From assembly GCA_026936335.1 (NCBI GenBank), contig JAPMXV010000043.1:434001-498000 (forward strand): 64,000 nt of DNA. The letters are read 5' to 3'. Shown here piece by piece: positions 23,301 to 33,462 of this stretch; position 1 is the stretch's first letter, and the number at the start of each line of letters is the position of its first letter. The notes below the pieces were generated by a model. The model was not told the DNA's origin. It did not search any database and worked only from the letters and a program-made list of their open reading frames with translations. Source of the stretch: Mantamonas sphyraenae (taxonomy: Eukaryota > CRuMs > Mantamonadidae). A program made the position numbers and the translations under genes.

Positions 23301-23354
23301 ATGGCGCAGACTGTGTGGTGGCAGCTGGCGTGGAGGCGATGGAGGAGCCATTGA
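20342..23354 (+). CDS. PQQ-type propeller ectodomain with multi-TM C-terminal domain
   Basis: The start ATG is 9 bp after the previous stop. A signal peptide (MRVLVALALVLVISTHAVSA) is followed by a 193-nt intron 20411..20603 (donor GTAAAC, acceptor GAGCCAG, phase 0), giving 939 aa. The intron is needed to join the signal peptide to the long frame. The ectodomain has quinoprotein-like blades (VASVDSASGRAKW, NVYGLDVKTGAFLWWHGD) and then a Cys-rich GCC2/GCC3-like stretch (CGEHFLDAVCAECAPGYFLT). The rest has about ten hydrophobic helices, with FVDYRVDAGFFEGVVLLRKA resembling the membrane domain seen in many protist Cys-rich surface proteins. The ligand and any channel or receptor activity are unknown. 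It is probably at the cell surface, with the propeller outside. Confidence 0.8.
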
Positions 23355-23373
23355 ATTTTCATCGTCAACAAAA

Positions 23374-26300
23374 ATGCGCACATTTGGCACGCTTGTGCTT
23401 TTGTGCACTTTGATGTCGTTCATTGCCTGTATACATGCGGGCAATAGTCAGGAGAGCCTCCAAGAGAGGTTCGAGCATGTGGAGGAAGCGGTAACGGGCG
23501 AGGAGAAGCAGGTGGGCAGCGACACGCCCGACTCGCAGTTCTGGCTTGTGCAGGACAGCGAGTTTGAGGATGTGGAGGATGGCGAGGCGCTCACGGGTAC
23601 AGGCAAGCTGGATGCAGACGAGCAGGCGAAGATGGTGAAGGATGAGGAGGAACATCAAGAGAGTGGATTCAGCGTGTCGACGACAACCCGTGGCGATGTG
23701 CACACCCATGCCGACTACGTGGCGCTGGATGCAGAAGCTGCGGCAGGCGTGCGCGTGGAGAAGGAGCCCACGAATGAGGTGACTCAAGACGATCCTGCGT
23801 CGCTGCTGCAAGACAAGGTGCCGTCGATTTTGGAATCGTTGCAACATCATGCGGAAGCCAACCCCGACGCCGCAGGCAAGGGCTTTGTGCTGGATCACGA
23901 CGATCTGGACCAAGAAGACGTCGAAGCGAAGGACGAGGAAACTCTGGAAGAGGTCCCCGAGTCTCAGATGGGTAAGTGTGTGTGTAGGTGGACGAGATTG
24001 AACAGCGCACGTAATCTTTGCACGACGTCCAGGCCAGAATGGACCCCAGCCCCATCCGAGGAGCTGCTTGTGTGTGAAATGTGTGTGTGTGGCATGTGCG
24101 GAGTAGATTTTTCTGCATGCTTGTCGTGCGTGTGGAGATCAATTCGTGCGGTGAAGCCTTCAGGGCGGCCAAGGCTTGCTCCGAGCGCTGCTCTGAGCGC
24201 CTCTTTTTTTCCCCGAAGAGCCCTGGCGAAAACAACTGACGCGGACACTGCACAGGCGTGCTCACGATGCCTGTGGCAACTGCCACAAAGTCTGGCATAC
24301 GTGCGGGAAGCCGTTTGTCGCTGGAGACGGGCTTCTACCGTGTGGTCGCCTCGCTGGGCAGCGAATCGGGGATGTCGCGCTTTTCCTGCGTGCGCAGCTC
24401 GATGCTGGACAATCTGGAGGAGGGAGATGTGCAGACGGTGATCAAAGGTACACCAGACATGGTTCAAGATGCAACAACGGGTGAGGTGGACGAGTTGGAC
24501 TCGCCTGCAAATGCCCAGGAGGAGTTGCAGCGGTCGTTGAAGCGTATGGCGCATCTGCAGATGCTCCTGCGCCAAGATGGGGTGCTGGAAAGGCGCATGA
24601 AGTCCGTGGACGAGCAGCTGGGATCTTCCGACGAGGTGAAGGAGCTTCGCGGAGACGCAAAGGCATTTCTGCTGACGCGGGAACACGCTGTGGCTGCGGA
24701 TGTGGCGGCGGAGCTGGATGAGGAGGTCAGCGACGAGGACAAGGACAAGATCTTCGGGTCGCTCTTCCGAAAACTGCGCTCCATTGCACGCAAGGTCGTG
24801 CATGGCATCTCGAGTGTAGCTCGAGCGACTGTGGCTGCGTTTCAGCGTGCGTATGCATACGCACAGAGGAGCTGGGGCACACTGAGGAAGGCCATGGTGG
24901 CGCTTGCCACAAGTGTGACGGAGGCAGTGCGCAAGGTGGCCAACAAGGTTGTTGCTGGTGTGAAGTACGTGGGAGGACGATATGTGATGCCTTTGGCACG
25001 GAGGGTGGCCATGTCTGGGTTCAAGGTGTTGCGTTCGGCGGTGGCTGTGACGCGACGTGCGTTTGAGGCTGTGGGCAGGGCTGCACACAGCGCAGTGCGC
25101 TCGATGGTCAACAAGGCCGTATCACATGTGCGTGCGGCAGTGCACAAGGCGCGTGCTCATGCCATGCGTGCCGTGAACGCCGTCAAGGCAGGCGTGCAAC
25201 GTGCGGTGAGCACCGTCAAGTCGGTGGTCAAGTTTGTGAGCGGCCTGCTGCAGGGGAACCTGAGCCTGGAGAAGGACTTTGCACGTCAGGCGCGCTTGAC
25301 CATGGTCGTGCGCAACCGCTACGTGGTGGACGTCCGCAAGCGAGGCGGGCGATTCCGAGTGGGCCTGAAGGACGCAACGATCAAGATGGTGCCGCAGTTT
25401 GTCCTGTCGATCCAGGTGCGCAAGTTTCGACTGAAGCGGCTCAGTGCTGTGCTGTCCGGAAACCTGCACATGAACCTGAAAATGCTGGCGCAGCTGACGG
25501 GCACCTTTAAGCACAAGAAGGAGAAAAAGGTGATGCGAGTGCGCAAGAAGAAGGTCAAGTTCATGTTGGGAGCGCTTCCTGTGGTCATTCTGATCAAGCA
25601 GTGGGTGTTTGCAGGCGTCAACCTGAACGTCAACTCGAAGATCGAACTGGAGATGGGTGGCTCGCTGACGGCGCACCTGCGCGTGGGCGTGCTGTACACG
25701 GGTGGAAGGTTCCGAGCCATCTTTAAGCGACACTTTCGGCAGCAGGTGCAGAAGCCACAGGGGATCAAGGCGTGTGCCAAGATTTCGGTGGAACTGTTCC
25801 TGAGGCCGAAGATTGCCTTTTTGCTGTACACCAAGGCGGGTCCCACCTTTACACTGTCTCCTTACATGGAGATGGAGTACAGTCCGGTGGGTGGCGTCAA
25901 CGCATGTGTGCGTCCGCTGACGCGTCGCGTTCGCTACGCAAAGTGGCGCATCTACCTGGGCATGCGTGGCCACGTTGGCGCGCGTGTGGAGGTGCTGGGC
26001 AAGAAGCAATTTGACAAACAGGTCAAGTTGGTGGAGCCCAGGTTTGTGGTGCTTCAGGGATCCATCCGCCTGCCGAGTGCAAACGTGCAAGACACTGGTC
26101 CGACCGGTGCAAATCAGGAGGACGTGTGGGACGCAATGATCCGCGACGAAGACTACGATCCGGCTGAGCTTGTGCGTGACGGTGACGGTGGATTGAGCGC
26201 GCGGGAGAAACACTTCCGCGCGGGTTGGCATGCAGTTTACCGCGTCATGGTGAGGAAGTGGAAGACGATGGCACACTGGATCCACCGACGTTGTTTCCCA

Positions 26301-27515
26301 AATCCAAGTTGGTACTACCGCTACACCTGTATGCGACACTACTACGATGAGTACTTTGAGAAGAAGGCGGACTATGACCAGATCTACAGGAACTTGGCCT
26401 ACCAAGACCGCAAGCACAAGGTGCACTGGCGCCGCTATCTGAATGACCGTTGTATGAAATCTTCGACGTGGTCGCGTCGTTTGGCGTGTATTCGCTTCCT
26501 CGCCGACGACTACTACCACGGCAAGATCGCGTACCTGAAGTTGCGCCGAGAACTGTACCACATCGCGCACCGCAGCACAGCAGACAGCATCATCCGCAAG
26601 GTGAACCGCTCGCAGACGACGTGGACAGGCATTGCATCCAAGCTGGGTACAGAGCTGCGTCCTCTGCGTGCCAAGCGAGAGTGGCACCTGACGGCATCCA
26701 AGTTTTCGCGCATGGACCGCAGTGCGTTCCGGAGGGCCAAGAGTGTGTGCTACAGGTTGCCATGGGTGAAGGCTGCCCCATGTTTGCTGAAGAAGTACGA
26801 TGAAGCCACGCGGCTCAAGATGTACAACAGCACGATGCAGGCGATCCGAAGCTTCGCACCAGACTGGGCCAACTTGACCCGGCAACAGTGCAGCGCACGC
26901 TCCAACCGCGTGCGCTGCGCCGCACAGTACCTCAAGGAAGGCCAGGCGCGCAGGGAGTTCCACCGCGTGTACAAGCTCGTGTCTGCACACGCTGTGCGGC
27001 AGTGCATGCGCCGCAACTCGTGGGTGTCCCGCAGCCACTGCATCAAGTCGCACGTGAATGTCCACGCGTACCAGTCGCAAATTCGTCGCATCCGAGCGGC
27101 AATGGATCGCCTGGGCGCCGGCATCTCGGCGACCGCGTGGCGCAAGTGCGGGCCGGCAAGTTGGCGCGATGCAGCGAGCTGCATGCAAGCGTCCCTGGCA
27201 ATGGCCCAGCGCAAGATGGGAGGGGTCGACGCGGAGGCACGCAAGAAGGTGAAGGCCGAGAAGGCTGCGTACGTGCGAGCTCTGCAGCATGGACCTGAGA
27301 TGCAGCGACTCAAGACAGTCGAGGCACACGCACGCCGTCTGCTGCGTGAGGCGCTCGTGGCACACTACCACATGCGCAGACTGCCGCAGGAGATGCAAAC
27401 AGCAGAGATGGTGAAGCGCAGCAATGCCACCATCGATCGCATGCGTCGTTTGGTCGACCAGAACGAGCGTGAGATTGCAAAGTTGATCGCTCGTGCGCAA
27501 GACGTCAAGGGGTGA
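23374..27515 (+). CDS. Large secreted protein with C-W-C repeats, unknown family
   Basis: Exons 23374..23971 and 24256..27515 (284-nt intron, donor GTAAGT, phase 1) give 1,285 aa. A signal peptide (about residues 1-23) precedes an acidic, low-complexity region to about 385. Next are about 150 residues of Ala/Val/Arg/Lys-rich amphipathic helix, then a basic beta-rich region (about 535-800) with alternating hydrophobic residues. Residues 875-1195 hold about six repeats of roughly 45-55 aa built on C-x4-5-W-x5-C followed by a helix, for example CFPNPSWYYRYTC and CMRRNSWVSRSHC. One copy has lost the Trp. The tail is helical and basic. I find no known enzyme motif. It might be a pore, matrix or granule protein, but that is a guess. 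The start is 19 bp after the upstream stop. Confidence 0.78.
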
Positions 27516-27642
27516 AGGGGACCCAGCACATGCAATAGTCCATCCAGAACGAGCGCGAGATTGCAACGTTGATCGCTGGTGCGCAAGACGTCAAGGGGTG
27601 AAGCGACACTGTGTGAGAGACACAGCACATGCAAAGGTCCAT
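27458..27642 (+). repeat. Tandem duplication of the 3' end of the preceding gene
   Basis: The last 60 or so coding bases of the secreted-protein gene (ccagaacgag ... gtcaaggggtga) recur once downstream at an 86-bp offset. The second copy starts at 27544 and has three differences across the coding part, including the copied stop codon. The flanking cagcacatgca...gtccatcca is also duplicated, with a 13-nt insertion in copy two. The region ends in short ccatt-type repeats. Confidence 0.85.
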
Positions 27643-27675
27643 CCATTTCCATCCATTCCATTCCGTTTGCTCAGC

Positions 27676-28530
27676 TCACTCTTCATCGCCGACTTTCTGG
27701 CGTTTCTCGTCCGAGGAGGAGGAATCGTCGTCATCGGAGGAGGAGGAGCGCTTGTTGGAGGAGGCAGGGGCGACGTATGTGTGGATGCACGCCTCGATGT
27801 TGTGGTGATCGTTGTCAAAGGCAAAGGCGCCGTAGAAAGTGGGGCCGTACATGGGACGTGGGCCGGGGGGGCCATTGTCTTTGCAGCCGGCCTCAAGTGC
27901 CGCTGCGTACCAAGCATCCACGTCGTCGGTGGACGCGACATGGAAGCCCACATGGGTTGCAGACACAGAGTCCGAGTCTGCAAGGACAAGGCGCAGGGTG
28001 GCTGGGCCGGAACCGAGGCCAAACTCGAGTGCTGACTCGGAGGACGTGTCCCGAACGGAAGCGCCGCAAACTGCAAGATGAGCAGCGTACTGCGTGCGGG
28101 CAGAGTCCAGATTGGTCACCTGCATTTGGTAGCATGCAATGACGCCCGTGGGTCCCGATGATTGACTGCCGTTGTCGTTGGCCGAGGCGCCAAGAAAACA
28201 ATCGTTCCCGAGATCCACGGTGGCGGTGACGAACCCGTTGGCCTCCTCTGGCTGGCCAGCGTCAGCGAAACCTGCTTCAAGGGCCGCCGCGTGGAATTCT
28301 TTGACGGCTTGCGAGGACGGGGCGTGGAGGATGACGTGGAGCTTGGGCACGCCGTTTTCGTGCAGCTTGGGGTTTGCCGTGGATGTCCACAGTTGAGGGG
28401 CAAATGTGCCCCAGCCGACGACCTCGCCAAACTTGACGATGGACTTGATGCCCAGGGCGGCGAGGGGTGCCTCGAGGTTGCCGATGGTGGACACGTCGGG
28501 GAAATAGAGGGAAGCGTGGTCGATGGACAT
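27676..28530 (-). CDS. VOC (glyoxalase/bleomycin-resistance fold) protein, two modules
   Basis: 284 aa, single exon, ATG 28530. Two tandem vicinal-oxygen-chelate modules are visible. The first (about 1-125) starts MSIDHASLYFPDV, runs through LWTSTANPKLHENGVPKLHV and ends near FLGASANDNG. The second (about 130-255) contains CYQMQVTNLDSARTQYAAHL, THVGFHVASTDDVDAWYAAA and a terminal ANDxHxN-like FDNDHHNIEACIH. A Ser/Asp/Lys-rich tail follows. Metal-binding His/Glu ligands are plausible (H5, H230s, E near the end), but the substrate cannot be read from sequence. It overlaps or nearly touches the divergent ankyrin gene at its 5' end and converges on the secreted-protein gene. Confidence 0.8.
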   Translation of the reverse strand: MSIDHASLYFPDVSTIGNLEAPLAALGIKSIVKFGEVVGWGTFAPQLWTSTANPKLHENGVPKLHVILHAPSSQAVKEFHAAALEAGFADAGQPEEANGFVTATVDLGNDCFLGASANDNGSQSSGPTGVIACYQMQVTNLDSARTQYAAHLAVCGASVRDTSSESALEFGLGSGPATLRLVLADSDSVSATHVGFHVASTDDVDAWYAAALEAGCKDNGPPGPRPMYGPTFYGAFAFDNDHHNIEACIHTYVAPASSNKRSSSSDDDDSSSSDEKRQKVGDEE

Positions 28531-28558
28531 TTTCAATTGGTGCGCGGGCGCTGGCAGC

Positions 28559-29938
28559 ATGACGTCAAGAGTTGGTGACGCAAAGAGTACCGAGGGGAAC
28601 GCTGCCGTGCTCAAGGCAGTACGGCGTGGCGACGTAGAGGCACTGCGTGGGCTACTGGAGGCCGGCGCCAAGGTGGACGGTTCGATGGTGCTCTTGCTTG
28701 CTGTGCAAAAGGGCCACGTGGACGCAGTCAGGGTGTTGCTGGCACACGGGGCGGACGCAAACGTGTGCAGGGAAGATGGGGCATCTGTCGTGTGGATGGC
28801 AGCAAAGGATGGAAACGTGGAGATGGTGAGCGTGCTGCTGGACGGAGGCGCAGATCCGAACTCTGTCCGCCCATCGAAACGTGGAGACACATCGGCGCTG
28901 GTGGAAGGGGCAAGGAGTGGCAGCTGGAAGATTGTGGACGCGCTGCTGGGCGCCGGAGCAGACGTGAACGCAGCGGAGGGAGGGACGACAGCATTGTTTG
29001 CAGCAGCAGCTTGTGGCTTTGCACAGACGGTGCGTGTGCTTGTGCGTGCGGGTGCGGATGTCGACGCGCGGCTGCAACGCAACAACAGCACAGCTCTCAT
29101 GCATGCGGCTTGGAATGGGCACGCAGGTGTGTTGAGCGTGTTGATGGACGCAGGCGCCGATGTGGACATGGTTCGGAGCGATGGACACACTGCGTTGTCG
29201 CTTGCGGCGCTGGGTGGAGCGGCAGAGTGTGTGCGTGTGCTGCTGAAAGGCGGAGCATCCGTGGACGCCTGCACACGCAAGGGTGGTTGGACGCTGATTA
29301 TGGATGCCGCGCTAGGAGGAAGCGCACACGCTGTCGAGATGGTGCTTGCGGCCGGGGCAGACCCCTGTGCGGCCCGGCCCAGCGACGGCGGATGCGCCAT
29401 GCTGGATGCAAGTGTTCACGGGCATGTGGATGTCGTTCGTGTTTTGCTGGGTCATGGAGGCGTCCACGTGGACGTTTGCAACGCCAACGGCGTCACTGGT
29501 CTGCACATGGCGGCGTCCGTCGGCAGTGAGGAAACGGTGGAGCTGCTTCTGCGCCATGGGGCCACCGTGGACATTCCAACGCGCGTTCAGCGTACCACGG
29601 CGATGATACTCGCCGCCGAAAACAACCACAGCGGTGTCGTTCAGATGCTCCTGGACGCAGGGGCAGATGGAGACGCGCAGTCGCTGCGCGGCACAGCGCT
29701 GTACACTGCATCCTCTCGAGGACATGTCGATGTGATGCGAGTTCTCCTGGATGCCGGTGTCGACGTGCACGCTACCCTCAACGACGAAGACGGCCTGGTG
29801 CAGGACACGTGCCTGGGCGCTGCCGTGCAAATGAGCAATTTTTCAGGTGCTGTGCTGCTGCTCTCTGTCGGGGCAGACCGCAATGTGTTGGAAACGCGAT
29901 TGAAGTGGACGTTGGTGTCGCGTGTGCCAGGCTTGTGA
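28559..29938 (+). CDS. Ankyrin-repeat protein
   Basis: 459 aa from ATG 28559 (MTSRVGDAKSTEG). An upstream in-frame ATG at 28523 would add 12 residues and overlap the start of the divergent VOC gene by 8 bp, so I prefer the inner start. About twelve ankyrin repeats occupy almost the whole protein (for example DAVRVLLAHGADANVCREDG, then ALSLAALGGAAECVRVLLKG). There is no signal peptide, TM segment or other domain. The repeat style is close to the other ankyrin gene in this window (19385..20332), suggesting members of one expanded family. Likely an interaction scaffold; partner unknown. Confidence 0.85.
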   Translation: MTSRVGDAKSTEGNAAVLKAVRRGDVEALRGLLEAGAKVDGSMVLLLAVQKGHVDAVRVLLAHGADANVCREDGASVVWMAAKDGNVEMVSVLLDGGADPNSVRPSKRGDTSALVEGARSGSWKIVDALLGAGADVNAAEGGTTALFAAAACGFAQTVRVLVRAGADVDARLQRNNSTALMHAAWNGHAGVLSVLMDAGADVDMVRSDGHTALSLAALGGAAECVRVLLKGGASVDACTRKGGWTLIMDAALGGSAHAVEMVLAAGADPCAARPSDGGCAMLDASVHGHVDVVRVLLGHGGVHVDVCNANGVTGLHMAASVGSEETVELLLRHGATVDIPTRVQRTTAMILAAENNHSGVVQMLLDAGADGDAQSLRGTALYTASSRGHVDVMRVLLDAGVDVHATLNDEDGLVQDTCLGAAVQMSNFSGAVLLLSVGADRNVLETRLKWTLVSRVPGL

Positions 29939-30016
29939 TTGGGTGTGGGGGGCAAATGCTTCATTGCGGGAAAATCGCATCTCGCTGCCACCTGCCCTAC
30001 GGCGGTCTCACTCACT

Positions 30017-30861
30017 TCACTTCTCCTTCCGAAACTGAGACTCATTCTCCTCAATCGCCTGCTCCACATCCCCTTTGCCAAAGAATGCCGGAAACGCCTT
30101 GGGCTTCGTCAGCGCCACCTGCACCGCCTCCCGCGCGTCCATCCGGTCGAACCACGCGTTCAAATGCTCCAAGCCGTCCACACTCACCTTTGCCCAGTAG
30201 TACGAGCGGCAGTAGGGAAACATGGCCATGTCAACAACCGAAATCTCGTCGCCCAAGAAAAAGTCCTTCCCTTCCAGTTGTTTGTCGCAAATTTCAAGAA
30301 GCCTCCTGCTCTCTTTCCCGTACCTCTCAATTGCAAACTCGTCGTGATTCCCCTGAGGTGACGCGATGCGGTTGAAAAACATCGACTGGCCCATCATCGG
30401 CCCGATTCCGCTCATTTGAAAGAACAGCCACTGCATCGCCAGCGACCGCCCCTTGCCATCCTCTGGCAGGAACAGGTTGTACTTTTCCGCGAGATACCTG
30501 CATCCCATCACACACGCCACTCCACGTCAGCACACACCCGTCCTCACGCGCGCCGGAAACCCCCCCAGTCCGGTTTCCGTCTCCCAACCCACCACAGAAT
30601 CGCACCCGATTCAAACACTGCAAAATCTTCCGCCGAATGGTCAATCAGCGTCGGAATGCGCCCATTCGGATTGAGCTTCAGGTACCACTCTTCCTTCTGC
30701 TGGTTCTTGGAGAAGTCGATGTGGATCAAATTGTACGCGACGCCAGCCTCCTCCAGGAAGATGATTGGCTTCCACCCGTTCATCGTCGCTGCGGTCAACA
30801 ACGTCAATTCCGCACTGCTCTCTGCAACCAATTCCAGCGGTGTCTTTTGGCCTTGGCTCAT
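30017..30861 (-). CDS. Glutathione S-transferase-like protein (Ure2p/YghU type)
   Basis: Exons 30593..30861 and 30017..30497 (95-nt intron, donor GTGGGT, phase 2) give 249 aa. The thioredoxin-like N-domain has the cis-Pro segment LNPNGRIPTLIDHS and the glutathione-contact FESGAILWYLAEKY, which the intron splits exactly and whose restoration confirms the splice. The all-helical C-domain includes the N-capping/hydrophobic-staple region FFLGDEISVVDMAMFPY. Ure2-like GSTs conjugate or reduce with glutathione in the cytosol. The catalytic residue is not obvious, though TAATMNGWKPIIFLEEAGV resembles the usual region. An in-frame ATG at 30930 would add 23 residues. Confidence 0.85.
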
Positions 30862-30928
30862 GCTCACGACAACGGGTTTCGATGCAGTCGCCGGCGCCGC
30901 CGCCGACTTGCCCTTTCCGCCCCAACCC

Positions 30929-32538
30929 ATGCTCACGCAAACCGAACTGACCCAGCTTCTCGACGTGCTCGACGTCGACAAGCCCCTCGACAGCGTCGGC
31001 GCAAACTTCAAAGACGCCTTCCCGTCCCGCGAGGCCTTCAAATGCTGCAGCGGCCTCGCCCTTCTCCTGCAAGGCGACACCTCCCTCCTCAACCTCCACC
31101 AGCGCATCGCCGTCTACTTCCTCCTGTACTTTACCTCCCAGCAGCAGCGCCACGCAGCCTCCTCCGCTTCCACAGACAACGCCTCCCTCACCGACGAGGG
31201 CACCTTTGATGCGCTCTTTGTCAGCATCCTCGAGCAGGGCCAGTGCGAGTGGGCAGAGGCAAACTTTCTCGCCGACCTCCTCGCAGGACCTGCCGACGAT
31301 CTTTTTGCCAACTCTGCACGCGACGCTGCCTCCCTCATGGCCTCCCGCAAGCAGGTCAGCCAACTCGACATTCGCGCCATCAAGCAGCAAATCGCCTCTC
31401 AGCGCCCACAGTTTCCCGCACACAAGCAAGTACGCTTCCAACTGTGCCCCACCGCCCCCGTCATCCCTCCCTCCCTCGCCCTCACCGCCCTCCCGCCCGT
31501 CTCTGCACCCGTCCAGCCCAGCCATTCTCCCTGCCTCGCCCCCTCTCCCCTCGCCCATTTCCGCATGACCCCAACCCGGCCTGCCGCCTCCTTTCTCACA
31601 CATACACGCCTGCGCCCTCCATTCCCCCGCTCCCCTCCCTCCCCTCCTCCCTTCGCCCCGTCCTACCTCCCCAGTCGGGCATCGGCTCCATCATAGCCGA
31701 CCCCGAAGTCAACCTCATCACAGGCAAGCTGGTCACCTCTTCCTCCGCTTCCGACGCCAAGGACGGCGCCTCCTCCTCCTCCACCTCCTCCACCTCCTCC
31801 GACGCCTCCGACGCCTCCGATCTCCTCAACAGCTTCCACCTCGTCGACACCCAGCTCGACATGGAGGCCTTTGCTCCCACCTTTGCTCGCACCGCACCCA
31901 CTCTCCTTGTCCCCGACACCGACGAGGTCTTTTGGCTCAACTCGGACGTCACCCAGGACGTCGAATGGGACAGTGGCATGTGTGTCGACACTTCCAAGGG
32001 CAGCGAGCTGCGCGAGCTCATGTCCCTCGCCTTCCAGTCGCCCCTGACCCCAAATCAACACAGCAAACTCCTCGAAGAGCTCCACGCCGACGCACAGGCT
32101 GTCCACCACAGCGGCATGATGCCCCAAAAGCTCGAGTCTCTTGTCGAGAACAACCCCATGGTCGCCATCGAAGTCCTCCTCAAGCTCATGGGCTCCACAA
32201 AGATTGCCGACTACTTCCAGGCCCTCATCGACATGGAGATGAGTCTCCACTCCATGGAAGTTGTCAATCGCCTCACCACCTCCGTGGACGTGCCCAAGGA
32301 CTTTATCCGCCTGTACATTGCAAACTGCATCACCAGCTGCGAGCACGTCCAGGACCGCTACAAGCGCAACCGCCTCGTCCGTCTCGTCTGCGTCTTTCTC
32401 CAGTCTCTCATCCGCAACAAGCTCCTCGACGTCTCCGAAATGGAGACAGAGATCCTGGCCTTTTGCATCGAACACTCCAAGATCCGCGAGGCCGCGGGCC
32501 TCTTCCGCCTCCTCAAGTCCATGGACAGCGGCGGATGA
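30929..32538 (+). CDS. CNOT11: CCR4-NOT complex subunit 11
   Basis: Exons 30929..31429 and 31675..32538 (245-nt intron, donor GTACGC, acceptor CCCCAG, phase 0) give 454 aa. CNOT11 binds the N-terminus of NOT1 with CNOT10 in animals and trypanosomes and modulates mRNA deadenylation. The C-terminal half carries the family core: ENNPMVAIEVLLKLMGS, MEMSLHSMEVVNRLTTSVDV, YIANCITSCEHVQDRYKRNR, LVRLVCVFLQSLIRNKLLDV and ILAFCIEHSKIREAAGLFRL. The N-terminal half is helical (LLQGDTSLLNLHQRIAVYFL), as in the family. A Ser/Thr/Asp-rich linker sits just after the intron. The start is divergent from the GST gene. Confidence 0.93.
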
Positions 32539-32585
32539 TCCAACCCCACCGTGCACATCTCCACACAATGAAAACCACCATCCCA

Positions 32586-32630
32586 ATCATCCCACCCATC
32601 ATCCCACCCATCATCCCACCCATCATCCCA
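32586..32630 (+). repeat. 12-bp tandem repeat (atcatcccaccc)
   Basis: Three complete copies plus three quarters of a fourth, perfectly matched, in the 135-bp gap between CNOT11 and ALG14. It ends about 43 bp before the ALG14 ATG, so it probably lies in its leader or promoter. Confidence 0.9.
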
Positions 32631-32673
32631 ATGCCCCACCCACCCACTTCCAACCAACCAAAACTGCACCACA

Positions 32674-33348
32674 ATGACCCCCCTCATCCTCCTCCTCCTC
32701 TCCTTCACCGTCTTCCTCCTTCTCCTCCTCTACAGAACATACACTGTCCTCCCACAACGCATGGGTGGCCCTAAACCCTCCACCCACCACGAAACCCCGT
32801 TCCGAACGCTGGTGGTCCTCGGCTCCGGCGGCCACACAGGAGAGATGCTCCGCATACTGCCGGCGTTTGCCCGTGCAGACACACACACATTTGCTTTTGT
32901 CGTTGCCGACACAGACCCAGACTCTGAGCGCCGCCTTGCCGACTGGTGGGCCGAGAACGACATGCCCGGCGAGCCAGACCTAGTCCGCGTGCCCCGCTCT
33001 CGCTCCGTCGGCCAGAGCTACCTCACAAGCATCTTTACCACTCTGTACAGCTTCAATGTCTCCCTTGCCCTCACCCTTGCCTACCATCCCGACCTCCTTC
33101 TCTGCAACGGGCCGGGCACGTGCGTACCCCTCGCCTTTGCCGCCTGGCTGTATAATCTCGCCTCCCTCTACTCCCTCCACGCCCAACAGCGTTGCCATAT
33201 CCTCTACATCGAGTCCATTTGCCGCGTCAACTCCCTCTCCCTCTCTGCAAAGATCCTCTACCACACCGTCGCCGACCGCCTCGTCGTCTTCTGGCCCAAG
33301 CTCCACTCCCTCTACCCCAGGTCCGTCTGCTACGGGCCCCTCTTTTGA
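32674..33348 (+). CDS. ALG14: ALG14, membrane subunit of UDP-GlcNAc transferase
   Basis: 224 aa, single exon. ALG14 anchors catalytic ALG13 to the cytosolic face of the ER; together they add the second GlcNAc to dolichol-PP-GlcNAc in N-glycan synthesis. Seen here: an N-terminal membrane anchor (LILLLLSFTVFLLLLLY), the Rossmann signature VLGSGGHTGEML, LLLCNGPGTCVPLAFAAWLY, and the conserved YIESICRVNSLSLSAKILY with a terminal WPKLHSLYPRSVCYGPLF. The length matches yeast and human proteins (about 216-237). The C-terminal YxGxLF-like end is intact. It converges on the coiled-coil gene with 114 bp between stops. Confidence 0.96.
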   Translation: MTPLILLLLSFTVFLLLLLYRTYTVLPQRMGGPKPSTHHETPFRTLVVLGSGGHTGEMLRILPAFARADTHTFAFVVADTDPDSERRLADWWAENDMPGEPDLVRVPRSRSVGQSYLTSIFTTLYSFNVSLALTLAYHPDLLLCNGPGTCVPLAFAAWLYNLASLYSLHAQQRCHILYIESICRVNSLSLSAKILYHTVADRLVVFWPKLHSLYPRSVCYGPLF

Positions 33349-33462
33349 TTCCCATTCAACCAAAAGTCAGCACGCTCAAAAGACAGGCGACCCATCCCAT
33401 GCGTTCATGCTCCTCGACCGCAACACCACATCTTTTTCATTCTGCTCCGCGCGCACGCAACC

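Noticed and set aside
25122-27566. 814-codon minus-strand open frame
   Set aside because: Antisense of the C-W-C repeat protein, composed of His/Leu/Val typical of a shadow frame.
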